A DNA stretch of 64,000 nt, taken from NCBI RefSeq assembly GCF_000980875.1, contig NZ_LAYO01000097.1, forward strand, positions 1 to 64,000, given 5' to 3'. Positions 38,827 through 46,600 of the stretch are shown piece after piece. The DNA comes from Leucobacter sp. Ag1 (GTDB lineage: Bacteria > Actinomycetota > Actinomycetes > Actinomycetales > Microbacteriaceae). The translations under genes and the position numbers were made by a program. Every line of letters begins with the position of its first letter. Position 1 is the stretch's first letter. The notes under the pieces are model-generated. The model saw only the letters and a program-made list of their open reading frames with translations, had not been told where the DNA came from and made no database searches.

Positions 38827-40239
38827 ATGACCTTCCCACCCCAGCCCGTCCCGCAGGACCCGCCGCCCGCGCGGCCGGCTGCGGATCCGCGGGCCGCCGC
38901 TTCCGAGCTGAAGCTGCCGCGCGAACCGGGCGTGATCCGCCGCTGGCTCGCGGCGCACCCGCTCGCGGTCGACATCTTCATCGCGGGCAGCTACCTGTTC
39001 GGCAACGGCAGCCTGGCGCTGCTCGGCTGGATCTCGTCGCTCGCCGGGACGCCCGTGCTGCCGCACGAGCCGCCGCTCGTCGCACTCGTGGTGCTGCTGT
39101 CGCTCGTGCGTACCGTGGTCGTGTGCGCGGCGCTGATCCTGCGGCGCCGCTACCCGCTGCTCGGCACCATCGCGGTCGCCCTCTGCTGCTTCGGCGACAA
39201 TACCGTATTGCTCGCGGGGAATGTGGTCGCGCTCATGTTCCTGCTGTACGCGGTGCCGGTCTACCGCAGCGTGCGCGCCGGCTGGGTCGCGTACGGGATC
39301 GCGCTGCTGCCGACCGCGCTGCCGATGCTCATCTCGGGCACGATCAACCGCGAGTCCGATACCGTCGCCGGGTTCCTGATCGTCTCGCTCGGGATCCTCG
39401 CCGTGCTCATGCTCGGCATCAATCTGGGCAACCGGCGCCGCTACCTGCGCGCCATCATCGATCGGGCGCACCAGCTCGCGCGGGAGCGTGATCAGCTCGC
39501 GCGGCTCGCGGTGGCCGAGGAGCGCTCGCGGATCGCCCGGGACATGCACGACATCGTGGCGCATTCCGTTTCGGTGATGATCGCGCTCTCGGAGGGCGCG
39601 GCCCGCGCGGCCGAGGTCGCTCCGGAGGCGGCGAGCGACGCCATGCGCCGCAGCGCGGAGACCGGGCGCACGGCGCTCGGCGAGATGCGCCGACTGCTCG
39701 GCGCGCTGCAGGAGGGCGACGACGGGCCCGCGGCGCGCGCGCCGCAGCCGGGCGTCGCCGAGATCCCCGAGCTCGTGCAGAGCTTCCGGGATGCCGGGCT
39801 CACCGTGCGGCTATCCGAGAAGGGCACGCCGTCGGGGGATCGCGGCCAGGAGGTCGCGGTCTACCGCGTGGTGCAGGAGAGCCTCACGAACGCATTGCGG
39901 CACGCCGGGGGCGCGTCAGTCGACGTGACCCTCGTGCACGACCGGGTCGCGACGACGGCCGAAGTGCGCAACGGTCCGCGGCTGTCGGGCAACGCAGCCC
40001 CGGATCCGGGCCTCGGCGGCGTCGGCAGCGGGCGCGGTCTGCGCGGGATCGCCGAGCGCGTCCGGGTGTTCGGCGGGGAGTTCTCGGCGGGCCCCGCCGA
40101 GGGCGGGGGCTGGGTCGTGTGCGCCGTGGTGCCCGCGGGACTCGGCCAGCACACCGCTCCGCTCGTGATCCAGCAGCCGGGGACGACGCAGCCGCTCGAC
40201 CGGGATACGGTTGAGGGGAACGAAGGGAGCGCTCCGTGA
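38827..40239 (+). CDS. Sensor histidine kinase (HisKA_3 type)
   Basis: 470 residues. A Pro-rich cytoplasmic N-terminus of about 55 residues precedes five or six transmembrane helices (about 55-205). The phospho-acceptor helix reads RSRIARDMHDIVAHSVSVM. The HATPase_c domain has VVQESLTNALRHAGG and SGRGLRGIAERVRVFGG. This is the common actinobacterial DesK/LiaS-like group. Its last bases overlap the GTG start of the response regulator, so they form a coupled pair. No transporter lies next to it, so its target is unknown. Confidence 0.93.
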   Translation: MTFPPQPVPQDPPPARPAADPRAAASELKLPREPGVIRRWLAAHPLAVDIFIAGSYLFGNGSLALLGWISSLAGTPVLPHEPPLVALVVLLSLVRTVVVCAALILRRRYPLLGTIAVALCCFGDNTVLLAGNVVALMFLLYAVPVYRSVRAGWVAYGIALLPTALPMLISGTINRESDTVAGFLIVSLGILAVLMLGINLGNRRRYLRAIIDRAHQLARERDQLARLAVAEERSRIARDMHDIVAHSVSVMIALSEGAARAAEVAPEAASDAMRRSAETGRTALGEMRRLLGALQEGDDGPAARAPQPGVAEIPELVQSFRDAGLTVRLSEKGTPSGDRGQEVAVYRVVQESLTNALRHAGGASVDVTLVHDRVATTAEVRNGPRLSGNAAPDPGLGGVGSGRGLRGIAERVRVFGGEFSAGPAEGGGWVVCAVVPAGLGQHTAPLVIQQPGTTQPLDRDTVEGNEGSAP

Positions 40240-40946
40240 GCGATGAGATCCGGATCCTGCTGGTCGACGACCAGGAGCTGATCCGCACGGGCTTCCGGCT
40301 GGTGCTGCTCGCCGAGCCCGAGATGACGGTGGTCGGCGAGGCCGGCGACGGGCGGGCGGCGCTCGCCGAGCTGCGAGCCTCGGGCGGCGCCTGCGATGTC
40401 GTGCTCATGGACGTGCGCATGGCGGGCATGGACGGCATCGAGGCGACCGCCGCGATCGTGCGGGAGTTCCCGAGCGTGCGCGTGCTGGTGCTCACGACCT
40501 TCGACCTCGACGAATATGCCGCGGCGGCGATACGCGCGGGGGCGAGCGGGTTCCTCCTCAAGGACGCGCGCCCGACCGAGCTCGCCGACGCGATCCGCCG
40601 GGTGCACTCGGGCGACGCCGTGATGGCTCCGGGCGTGACCAAGCGGCTGCTCGAGCGCATGTCGAACGACGCTGCGGCGGATCCCTGGGGCGGGTCCTCG
40701 GGCGTCGGTGCCGCGGCGGGCGCTCCGGGCGCGCCAGCGGTGCGCACCGATGCGCTCGACGTGCTCACCGAGCGCGAGCGCGAGGTGTTCGCGCTGATCG
40801 CCGAGGGACGCAACAACGCCGAGATCGGCAGGGCGCTGTTCCTGTCGGAGTCGACGGTCAAGACCCACGTCGGGCGGATCCTCGCGAAGCTCGAACTGCG
40901 CGACCGGGTGCACGCGGTGATCCTCGCGAAGGATCTCGGCGTCTGA
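40236..40946 (+). CDS. NarL/FixJ-family response regulator
   Basis: 236 residues. The receiver domain has ILLVDDQELIRTG, the phospho-acceptor Asp in VVLMDVRMAGMDG, LVLTTFDLDEY and SGFLLKDARPTE. The LuxR-type helix-turn-helix lies in the last 65 residues (LTEREREVFALIAEGRNNAEIG, then KTHVGRILAKLELRDR). A linker of about 35 residues is Gly/Ala-rich but shorter than in the other regulator in this window. Partner of the preceding kinase through a GTGA overlap. Confidence 0.94.
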   Translation: MSDEIRILLVDDQELIRTGFRLVLLAEPEMTVVGEAGDGRAALAELRASGGACDVVLMDVRMAGMDGIEATAAIVREFPSVRVLVLTTFDLDEYAAAAIRAGASGFLLKDARPTELADAIRRVHSGDAVMAPGVTKRLLERMSNDAAADPWGGSSGVGAAAGAPGAPAVRTDALDVLTEREREVFALIAEGRNNAEIGRALFLSESTVKTHVGRILAKLELRDRVHAVILAKDLGV

Positions 40947-41025
40947 GTCGCTGGGCCGCGCGTCGGCCCGGTCGCAGGGGGTTCTCCCGGCGACGATGTC
41001 GGTGCCCCGCGATAGCCTGATGGGC

Positions 41026-42171
41026 ATGGAGTTCTGGGACGAGATCGTGGGTCAGCCGGCCGCCGTGGGCGTGCTCGAGCGCGCCGCGGCTCCCGAGGTC
41101 GTCCCGGCGCACGCTTGGCTGATCACGGGCCCGCCCGGTTCGGGCCGATCCAACCTCGCGCTGCGCTTCGCCGCGGCGCTCATCGCGCGCGACCCGGCCG
41201 ACCGCGATCACGTCTACGCGCAGGTCGCGGCTCGCACCCACCCCGACGTGGCGGTGCTGTCGACCGAGCGGGTCATCATCCCCATCGAAGACGTGCGCAA
41301 GCTGATCCCCACCGCCTACTACTCGCCCAGCGAGGGCCGGTTCCGGGTCATCGTCATCGAGGACGCCGATCGCATGAGCGAGCACGCCTCCAACGTGCTG
41401 CTCAAGGCGCTGGAGGAACCGCCGGAGCGCACCGTGTGGGTGCTCTGCGCCCCCAGCGAGGCCGACCTGCTGCCCACCATCCGGTCCCGGGCGCGTTCGC
41501 TGCGCCTCGTCACCCCGCAGCCCGAGCAGGTGGCGCACATGCTGCAGGCCCGCGACGGGATCCCGTTCGAGGCGGCGGAGCGCGCGGCGCGGCTCGCGCA
41601 GAGCCACATCGGCATGGCACGGCGCCTGGCCACCGACGCCGAGGCGCTCGCGCGACGCACCAGCACCATCGAACTCGCGCTCGGCGTGTCCACGCTCGGC
41701 GAGGGCATGGGCGCGGCCGGCGCGCTGCTCAAGGTCGCCGACGCCGACGCCAAGGCGCTCACCGAGTCGCTCGACGAGCGCGAGCGCGAGGAGGCGCTGC
41801 GCAACCTCGGTGTGGCGCCCGGCGCCGCGGTGCCGCCGCAGCTGCGCGCGCAGGTGCGCGCCCTCGAAGAAGACCAGAAGCGCCGGGCCACGCGCGGTCT
41901 CCGCGACGGGATCGACCGCATCCTCACCGATCTGCTCTCGCTCTACCGCGACGTGCTGCTCGCCGGCATGGGGTCGGGCAGCGACCTCATCAACGCCGAG
42001 CACGCGCCCGCCATCGCCGAGCTCGCCGAGCGCTGGTCCGTCGCCCGCACGCTCGGCGTCGTCGCCGGCATCGAGCAGGCACGCGACCGCCTGGCCCGCG
42101 GCGTCACGCCCGGCCTCGTGCTCGAGGCGCTGTTCGCGCGCATCGCCGTCGACATCGAGGGGCTGCGATGA
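41026..42171 (+). CDS. holB: DNA polymerase III subunit delta'
   Basis: 381 residues from the ATG giving MEFWDEIVGQ; an ATG two codons earlier is also possible. The clamp-loader AAA+ fold is clear: AWLITGPPGSGRSNLALRFA (degenerate Walker A, usual for delta'), EDVRKLIPTAYYSPSEGRFRVIVIEDADRM, and SNVLLKALEEPPERTVW. Delta' is the stator of the clamp loader that opens the beta clamp. Actinobacterial holB often follows tmk; here the upstream gene is a response regulator. Its end overlaps the start of the secreted hydrolase gene. Confidence 0.94.
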   Translation: MEFWDEIVGQPAAVGVLERAAAPEVVPAHAWLITGPPGSGRSNLALRFAAALIARDPADRDHVYAQVAARTHPDVAVLSTERVIIPIEDVRKLIPTAYYSPSEGRFRVIVIEDADRMSEHASNVLLKALEEPPERTVWVLCAPSEADLLPTIRSRARSLRLVTPQPEQVAHMLQARDGIPFEAAERAARLAQSHIGMARRLATDAEALARRTSTIELALGVSTLGEGMGAAGALLKVADADAKALTESLDEREREEALRNLGVAPGAAVPPQLRAQVRALEEDQKRRATRGLRDGIDRILTDLLSLYRDVLLAGMGSGSDLINAEHAPAIAELAERWSVARTLGVVAGIEQARDRLARGVTPGLVLEALFARIAVDIEGLR

Positions 42172-43730
42172 GGGGCGGGGGCGCGCGGCGCGCGCTGACC
42201 GGCCTGCTCGCCGCCGCGTGCGCGATCGCGCTCGCGGGCTGCTCGCTGCTGCCCGGTCTGGGTGCGCAGGCGCAGCCCGAGCAGAGTTCGGGCAGCCTGC
42301 CGCTGCCCGCGAAGCCGGCCGGCACCGTCGAGGGTTTCGGGTCGCAGCAGCCGAAGTGGCAGAGCTGCGGCAAGGCGCTCGAGTGCGCCGACGTGTACGC
42401 TCCGCTCGACTGGGCGCAGCCCGAGGGCGAACGCATCACGCTGCGGCTCATCAAACACCGGGCCACGGGCTCCGACCGCCTCGGCACCCTTTTCATGAAC
42501 CCGGGCGGCCCGGGCGCATCGGGTGTCGGTCAGGTCACGGGCAACCTGCAGGGATCCACTTCCGCGGCGCTGCGGTCGCAGTACGACATCGTGAGCTGGG
42601 ACCCGCGGGGCGTCAGCGCCTCCTCGCCCGTGCGCTGCCTCACCGACCGCGAGACCGACGAGCGGCTGTACGGCCTCGATCCCGAGGCCGACCTGCCCGA
42701 GGGCAGCGACGAGTGGATCGCGGCCGCGAACGCCGAGGTGCGCAAGTACGGCGAGGCCTGCCAGAAGCGCACCGGCGCCCTGCTCGGCCACGTCGACACG
42801 GGATCCACCGTTCAAGACCTCGACATGCTGCGCGCCATCGTCGGCGACCCGAAGCTCAACTACCTCGGCTACTCGTACGGCACCTACATCGGCGCCCGCT
42901 ACGCCGACCGCTACCCCGCGAAGGTGGGTCGCCTGGTGCTCGACGGCGCCATGGACCCGACCGCGAGCCTCTCCGAGGTGGTGTACGCGCAGACCCTCGG
43001 CTTCGAGTCGGCGCTGCGCGCCTACGTCGCCGACTGCATCGGCACGAGCGGCTGCCCGTTCACCGGCAGCGTCGACGCGGGCATGCGCCAGATCGGACGG
43101 GTGCTGCAGCAGGTCGACCAGAAACCGCTCAAGGGGGCCGACGGGCGCTGGGTCACGGTCGGCACGCTCATCACGGCGATCATCACGCCGCTGTACTCGC
43201 AGGACTCCTGGCCCTACCTGACCGACCTGTTCACGCAGGTGCCGAAGGGTGACGCGACGGTCGCGCTGCAGCTCGCCGACTTCTACAACGACCGCGTCGA
43301 CGGCAAGTACCAGAGCAACTCGTCCGACGCGTTCTCGGCGATCAACTGCCTCGACTACCCGCGCGATCAGGACGCGGCGACCATGCGTCGCGAGGCGGCG
43401 GAGCTCGCCGCCGCCGCGCCCACCATGGGCAAGTACCAGGGCTACAGCGGGGTCTCGTGCGGCGGCTGGCCGATCGAACCCGTCGGCGATCGCAGCGCGG
43501 TGCGCGCCGCGGGGGCCGCGCCCATCATGGTCGTCGGCACCACGGGCGATCCGGCGACGCCCTATCGCTGGGCGCAGTCGCTCGCGAAACAGCTTGAGAG
43601 CGGCACGCTCGTCACGTTCACGGGCGAGGGGCACACGGCCTACGGCACGGGCAACGCGTGCGTCACGCGCACGGTCGACGACTACCTGCTGCGCGGCAGG
43701 GTGCCGTCCGCAGACCCGCAGTGCTCCTGA
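42168..43730 (+). CDS. TAP-like alpha/beta hydrolase lipoprotein
   Basis: 520 residues. The N-terminus is a lipoprotein signal with lipobox LAGC (Cys25). The alpha/beta hydrolase fold shows the oxyanion segment FMNPGGPGASG, the nucleophile elbow LGYSYGTYIG, the C-terminal Asp in GTTGDPATPY and the His in GEGHTAYG. The last 100 residues form the TAP-like domain of Streptomyces tripeptidyl aminopeptidases (SlpD/Tap type), which remove tripeptides from exported proteins or feed on peptides. It starts inside the holB stop (ATGA), a pairing seen often in actinobacteria. Confidence 0.92.
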   Translation: MRGGGARRALTGLLAAACAIALAGCSLLPGLGAQAQPEQSSGSLPLPAKPAGTVEGFGSQQPKWQSCGKALECADVYAPLDWAQPEGERITLRLIKHRATGSDRLGTLFMNPGGPGASGVGQVTGNLQGSTSAALRSQYDIVSWDPRGVSASSPVRCLTDRETDERLYGLDPEADLPEGSDEWIAAANAEVRKYGEACQKRTGALLGHVDTGSTVQDLDMLRAIVGDPKLNYLGYSYGTYIGARYADRYPAKVGRLVLDGAMDPTASLSEVVYAQTLGFESALRAYVADCIGTSGCPFTGSVDAGMRQIGRVLQQVDQKPLKGADGRWVTVGTLITAIITPLYSQDSWPYLTDLFTQVPKGDATVALQLADFYNDRVDGKYQSNSSDAFSAINCLDYPRDQDAATMRREAAELAAAAPTMGKYQGYSGVSCGGWPIEPVGDRSAVRAAGAAPIMVVGTTGDPATPYRWAQSLAKQLESGTLVTFTGEGHTAYGTGNACVTRTVDDYLLRGRVPSADPQCS

Positions 43731-44180
43731 GAGCGCTGGGTGATGCTGGGCGCTGAGGGCGCTGAGGGCTGGGTGGTGGATGCTGAGTGTTGCCGTGCGG
43801 TGGTGAGTGCTGGGTTCCTTGCGGCGCTGGGTGCGGCTGGGCGCCGCTGAGTGGCGCTGAGCGGGGCTGCGTTGAGTGCTGCCGTGCGGTGTTGAGGGCT
43901 GGGCGGTGGACTCCGGGCTGCGGGTTCGCGCGGCGCTGAGCTCTCGGGGCTGGGTGTTGGGTGCCGCCGTTCGGTGCTGAGCTCTCGGGGCTGGGTGTTG
44001 GGTGCCGCCGTTCGGTGCTGAGCTCTACGCTCCTGTCCGTGGGTCGCGTGCGAGTCTGAGTGCGTTCGGCGCTGAGCGTCGGAGCCGGGGGCTTCGCCCG
44101 ACGCTGGGCTGCACCCGATCCCTCCCTCGTTTCTTCTCCTTCCTTCTTTCTCTGGTGCTGCGTTCGCGCCTGCACCTCCT
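43731..44180. repeat. Gene-free stretch of degenerate GCTGAG/GCTGGG tandem repeats
   Basis: From the hydrolase stop to about 44030 the sequence is a low-complexity array of GCTGAG, GCTGGGTG and GTTGAG units with strong strand skew (G and T on the plus strand). Two exact 41-bp copies stand at 43935-43975 and 43976-44016, with the first ten bases of a third after them. Open frames here are repeat artefacts. The remaining 150 bases hold nothing I recognise apart from a palindrome that begins at 44181. Confidence 0.7.
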
Positions 44181-44239
44181 TCGAGTGGCACCAAACCACG
44201 GTTATCCATGCCGGATAGGCTCGCTTTGGCGCCACTCGA
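44181..44239. repeat. Dispersed palindrome, TCGAGTGG family copy C
   Basis: Left arm TCGAGTGGCACCAAAC and right arm CTTTGGCGCCACTCGA (16 bp, one internal mismatch) enclose a centre that itself folds (TTATCC with GGATA). It shares the TCGAGTGGC start with copies A and B, with CACCAAA in place of CGGCAAA. Confidence 0.6.
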
Positions 44240-44427
44240 TGACCTGCGTGTGCGCAAACGCGCGCTTCGGAGGTCCGCGCTGTGCGGGACCGGACCCTGA
44301 GGAGTCCGCGAAGGCTCCTCGACCTCGGGAAGTCGGGCCTGCCCGCCCTGCCTCACTCCGCGACCGGGCCCGAACCTGCGCCTCCGCCTGAACCCGCGCG
44401 AAGGCGAGGCGAACCCGCCTGATGGCT

Positions 44428-44492
44428 CCATCGAGAGGTCCCAAATCACCCTTTCCTAGCCCGGAAAAGGATGATTTGGGACCTCTCGATGA
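44428..44492. repeat. Dispersed palindrome, TCGAGTGG family copy D
   Basis: Nearly perfect arms of about 28 bp begin CATCGAGAGGTCCCAAATCA on the left; the right arm at 44463-44491 is its complement, with a six-base loop (TAGCCC). It is longer and more complete than copies A-C but keeps the TCGAG-n-GG-n3-CAAA outline. It lies 160 bases before tRNA-Thr. Confidence 0.6.
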
Positions 44493-44589
44493 GCACGCAG
44501 GGTCGAAAAGGCGCGACGGCGCCCCGCTCGCTCGCCGTGCCCTGCGGGCTCTCCCCACCGCATTCGTCGGGCTCGCCTCTCCCGTGCAG

Positions 44590-44618
44590 TTGGTATCGGC
44601 GCCCCGCCCCGTGATAAG
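44590..44618 (+). promoter_or_regulatory. Promoter of tRNA-Thr
   Basis: TTGGTA, 17 bases, GATAAG ends about 36 bases before the mature tRNA. It is host DNA left of the prophage and the only promoter-like sequence in this AT-poor stretch. Confidence 0.55.
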
Positions 44619-44653
44619 ATCTTCGACTGTGTGCTGAGCCAGTCTCGGCCCAC

Positions 44654-44725
44654 GCCGCCTTAGCTCAGGGGTAGAGCAGTTCCCTCGTAAAGAACAGGTC
44701 GTCGGTTCAAATCCGACAGGCGGCT
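44654..44725 (+). tRNA. tRNA-Thr(CGT), prophage integration site
   Basis: Cloverleaf: acceptor GCCGCCT/AGGCGGC, D-arm GCTCAGGGGTAGAGC, anticodon stem GTTCC/AGAAC (one C-A mismatch next to the loop) with loop CTCGTAA giving anticodon CGT, T-arm GTCGG-TTCAAAT-CCGAC, discriminator T. It decodes ACG. The 3' part from the second anticodon base onward is supplied by the phage attachment core, so integration leaves the gene intact. The antisense strand encodes the C-terminus of the prophage repressor. Confidence 0.95.
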
Positions 44726-44977
44726 CTCATCGGCCCCGGCAGTCTCAGCTGCCGGGGCTTCGTCGTTGATGCCATCGGTCAGCCATTCGAGCGTCTGGCC
44801 GGTGACATGCGCCCAGCGGACGAACTGGGTTACCTGGGGCTCGCTGAGTCCGGTCTCCCAGTTCGAGACGGTCGAGCGCCCGACGCCGAGCATTCGCGCA
44901 ATGCCAACTTGATCGAGCCCTGCGAGAGTGCGTGCCGCCCGGAGGCGCCGCCCTAGCGCTGTCTGAGTCATCGTCAT
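44660..44977 (-). CDS. Prophage XRE-family repressor with attachment core inside its gene
   Basis: 105 residues in the integrated form. The helix-turn-helix is ALGRRLRAARTLAGLDQVGIARMLGVGRSTVSNWETG, a Cro/C1-type fold; a short helical tail follows. Codons for SRLSDLNRRPVLY (85-97) lie in the attachment core. The last eight residues (EGTALPLS) come from host tRNA sequence. In the rebuilt phage form the frame instead continues past Tyr97 for 23 codons from the right prophage end (starting KVEACPDYVPP, ending TEVAR), and its TGA overlaps the next ATG. The C-terminus therefore differs between phage and prophage, as in integration-dependent immunity systems. Three palindromic operators lie upstream. 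Confidence 0.88.
   Translation of the reverse strand: MTMTQTALGRRLRAARTLAGLDQVGIARMLGVGRSTVSNWETGLSEPQVTQFVRWAHVTGQTLEWLTDGINDEAPAAETAGADESRLSDLNRRPVLYEGTALPLS
44687..44726. repeat. attL core
   Basis: 40 bases beginning GTAAAGAACAGG and ending GACAGGCGGCTC, identical to the right copy. One mismatch and three further matching bases extend the similarity to the left. It spans the tRNA-Thr anticodon loop to one base past the discriminator, and also codons of the repressor tail on the other strand. Confidence 0.95.
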
Positions 44978-44998
44978 GGGGTCAGACTACCGGCTCAG

Positions 44999-45088
44999 TG
45001 TCGGATTTACGACACGCCGCGTTCAATGTCGGATATCCGACACGTGTGGAGGTTGCCTTGCGTGCATGACAGTTCCGAATATCCGACA
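44999..45088. promoter_or_regulatory. Three repressor operators (TGTCGGATATCCGACA type)
   Basis: Between the divergent repressor and initiator-like genes stand TGTCGGATTTACGACA (44999-45014), the perfect palindrome TGTCGGATATCCGACA (45027-45042) and TTCCGAATATCCGACA (45073-45088). Centre spacings are 28 and 46 bases. This is the layout of a lysogeny control region with graded sites; the rightmost site would overlap the -10 region of the early rightward promoter. Confidence 0.85.
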
Positions 45089-45103
45089 TGAGGTCGGTTC
45101 CCT

Positions 45104-45886
45104 GTGAGCATCGAGGCTATGGCGCTCGCGCTCAACCACTCAGCAGCCACGGGCACGGCCAAGATCGTGCTGCTCGGGATCGCCTCGCACGAGGGCGAGC
45201 TAGGCGCGTTCCCCGCCGTCGAGCGCCTGGCGCGCTACGCCAACGTCGCCCCCGACAACGCCCGCAAGGCGATCCGCAAGCTCGAAGAACTCGGCGAGCT
45301 GGAGACCATCAGGAACGGCGGGCTCCAGCTCGGTAAGCCCGAGCACACCCGTACGAACATGTACCGGGTCACGATCACCTGCCCCGACTGGTGCGACCGC
45401 AGCTCGCAGCACCGGGACACCCGACAGGCCAAATCCGGCCCCTCGCAATCGTCTGCCCCTCGCAATCGTCGGACCGACGCTAGCGATGCCCCCGGCCCCT
45501 CGCTAGCGTCGGGCGAACCTCAAGATAACTATCTACCTAACCAAGGTGTATCTCAGGTCGCGGCAGTAAGCGCGAGCGCACGCGAGGGATTCAACCCCCG
45601 GAAAGCCGTAGCGAGGACCGCCGCCGCGATGCGCCCCGGATCGAGCTGGCCCGCCCCGGCACCGAAGCTGCCCCGCCTCGCCGACCTCCCGAACGAGCAG
45701 CCGCCCCGAGCCCGCACCGAAGCCGAAGCCCGGATCGCAGCGCAAGCCGCGCAGCTCCCGTGCCCACGCGGCAACCGGCTCCATCCGACGCACTGGCTCC
45801 CAGGCGTCATGGTCGAGTGCTGCAACCCCGGATGCGGACTCACGATCCCGCAGCTCGCCGCCCTCGTCCGAGAGGCCAGCGCATGA
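45104..45886 (+). CDS. Winged-helix phage protein, probable replication initiator
   Basis: 260 residues from GTG. The N-terminal 90 residues resemble the helix-turn-helix of phage replication proteins (AATGTAKIVLLGIASHEGELGAFPAVERLARYANV, then DNARKAIRKLEELGEL). A long Ser/Arg/Pro/Ala-rich linker (about 110-200) follows. The C-terminal part has a Cys-rich segment (VECCNPGCGL) that could bind zinc. The linker-coding DNA holds two direct 15-mers and an inverted pair (45439-45512), as the lambda origin lies inside gene O. First gene of the rightward operon, under the operators; its stop overlaps the next start (ATGA). Confidence 0.7.
   Translation: MSIEAMALALNHSAATGTAKIVLLGIASHEGELGAFPAVERLARYANVAPDNARKAIRKLEELGELETIRNGGLQLGKPEHTRTNMYRVTITCPDWCDRSSQHRDTRQAKSGPSQSSAPRNRRTDASDAPGPSLASGEPQDNYLPNQGVSQVAAVSASAREGFNPRKAVARTAAAMRPGSSWPAPAPKLPRLADLPNEQPPRARTEAEARIAAQAAQLPCPRGNRLHPTHWLPGVMVECCNPGCGLTIPQLAALVREASA
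45439..45512 (+). repeat. Candidate replication origin repeats inside initiator-like gene
   Basis: CCCCTCGCAATCGTC occurs at 45439-45453 and 45456-45470. The inverted pair CCGACGCTAGCGA and TCGCTAGCGTCGG follows at 45474-45486 and 45500-45512. The encoded segment is a low-complexity protein linker, so the DNA repeats are unlikely to be imposed by protein structure. Confidence 0.45.
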
Positions 45887-45999
45887 ACGACCAGCAACCC
45901 AACGTCACCCCCGAACGCATCCTGCTCGTGCTCGCAGGCGTCGCACTCGGACTCTCCATCGCAGCCGTGCTGCTCGCCACCATCGGAGGAATCTCATGA
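45883..45999 (+). CDS. Small phage membrane protein
   Basis: 38 residues with a single transmembrane helix (ILLVLAGVALGLSIAAVLLATIGG) after a polar N-terminus. It overlaps the preceding stop and the following start by four bases each. I do not recognise a family; possible roles are exclusion or lysis timing, without direct support. Confidence 0.65.
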   Translation: MNDQQPNVTPERILLVLAGVALGLSIAAVLLATIGGIS

Positions 46000-46373
46000 C
46001 CGCCACCATCCGCGCCCTCGTCCGCCGCAACGGGAACCCTCGCGCGCTCGCCCGCCTGCACTCGCAGCGCTGGTACGCGCTCGCGTGGATCGAAGACCCC
46101 GAAGAGCCCGACCGGACCTCGCTCACCCGCATCGCCTACGGGGCCTCATGGCCCGAAGCGATGCAGCAGGCCCAGGTGCTCCGCACCGAACTGCACGACC
46201 GGCTGATGGACGAGGTTCACGCCTCGCGCGCATCCCGCCGCACCGAGCGCACCGCCCAGCTCGAAACCGAACAGCAGCCCGTGCCCACCGTCATGTGCGC
46301 CTGGTGCTTCCAGCTCGGCCACGTCCTCGCCAACTGCCCCGGCTGGCGCACCGCGGTGGAGGTCACCCGATGA
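45996..46373 (+). CDS. Phage protein with CCHC zinc knuckle
   Basis: 125 residues. The N-terminal 80 residues form a compact alpha/beta region (QRWYALAWIEDPEEPDRTS, then an amphipathic helix). The C-terminus holds CAWCFQLGHVLANC, an exact C-x2-C-x4-H-x4-C zinc knuckle, followed by PGW. This motif binds single-stranded nucleic acid in retroviral nucleocapsids and eukaryotic RNA proteins and is rare in phages. It may be a single-strand-binding or packaging helper; function unproven. Overlaps both neighbours by four bases. Confidence 0.75.
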   Translation: MTATIRALVRRNGNPRALARLHSQRWYALAWIEDPEEPDRTSLTRIAYGASWPEAMQQAQVLRTELHDRLMDEVHASRASRRTERTAQLETEQQPVPTVMCAWCFQLGHVLANCPGWRTAVEVTR

Positions 46374-46600
46374 GCGCGTTCACGACCTACAGCGCCCGCA
46401 CCGAGTTCGACACCGCGACGCGCCGCCGCACCGACGCCGCGATGCTCACCGAGATCCAGGATCGCTTCGGCGACGAGACGCCCGTCTCCGGCGACATGCT
46501 CGCGGTCCTCGCCCGTAGCACGCAACCCACGGCCCGAGTCCGTGAGCGGCGACTGAGGCGCGTGCGCCTGATCGAGAAGAGCGAAGGGTGCATCGGATGA
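46370..46600 (+). CDS. Small hypothetical phage protein
   Basis: 76 residues, predicted helical and basic at the C-terminal end (ARVRERRLRRVRLIEKSEG). The middle part (AMLTEIQDRFGDETPVSGDMLAVLARST) could be a helix-turn-helix but is too short to assign. Coupled to both neighbours by ATGA overlaps. Confidence 0.6.
   Translation: MSAFTTYSARTEFDTATRRRTDAAMLTEIQDRFGDETPVSGDMLAVLARSTQPTARVRERRLRRVRLIEKSEGCIG

Noticed and set aside
43731-44235. Open frames through the GCTGAG repeat array
   Set aside because: Repeat-derived Ser/Arg/Pro peptides with no start signal or domain.
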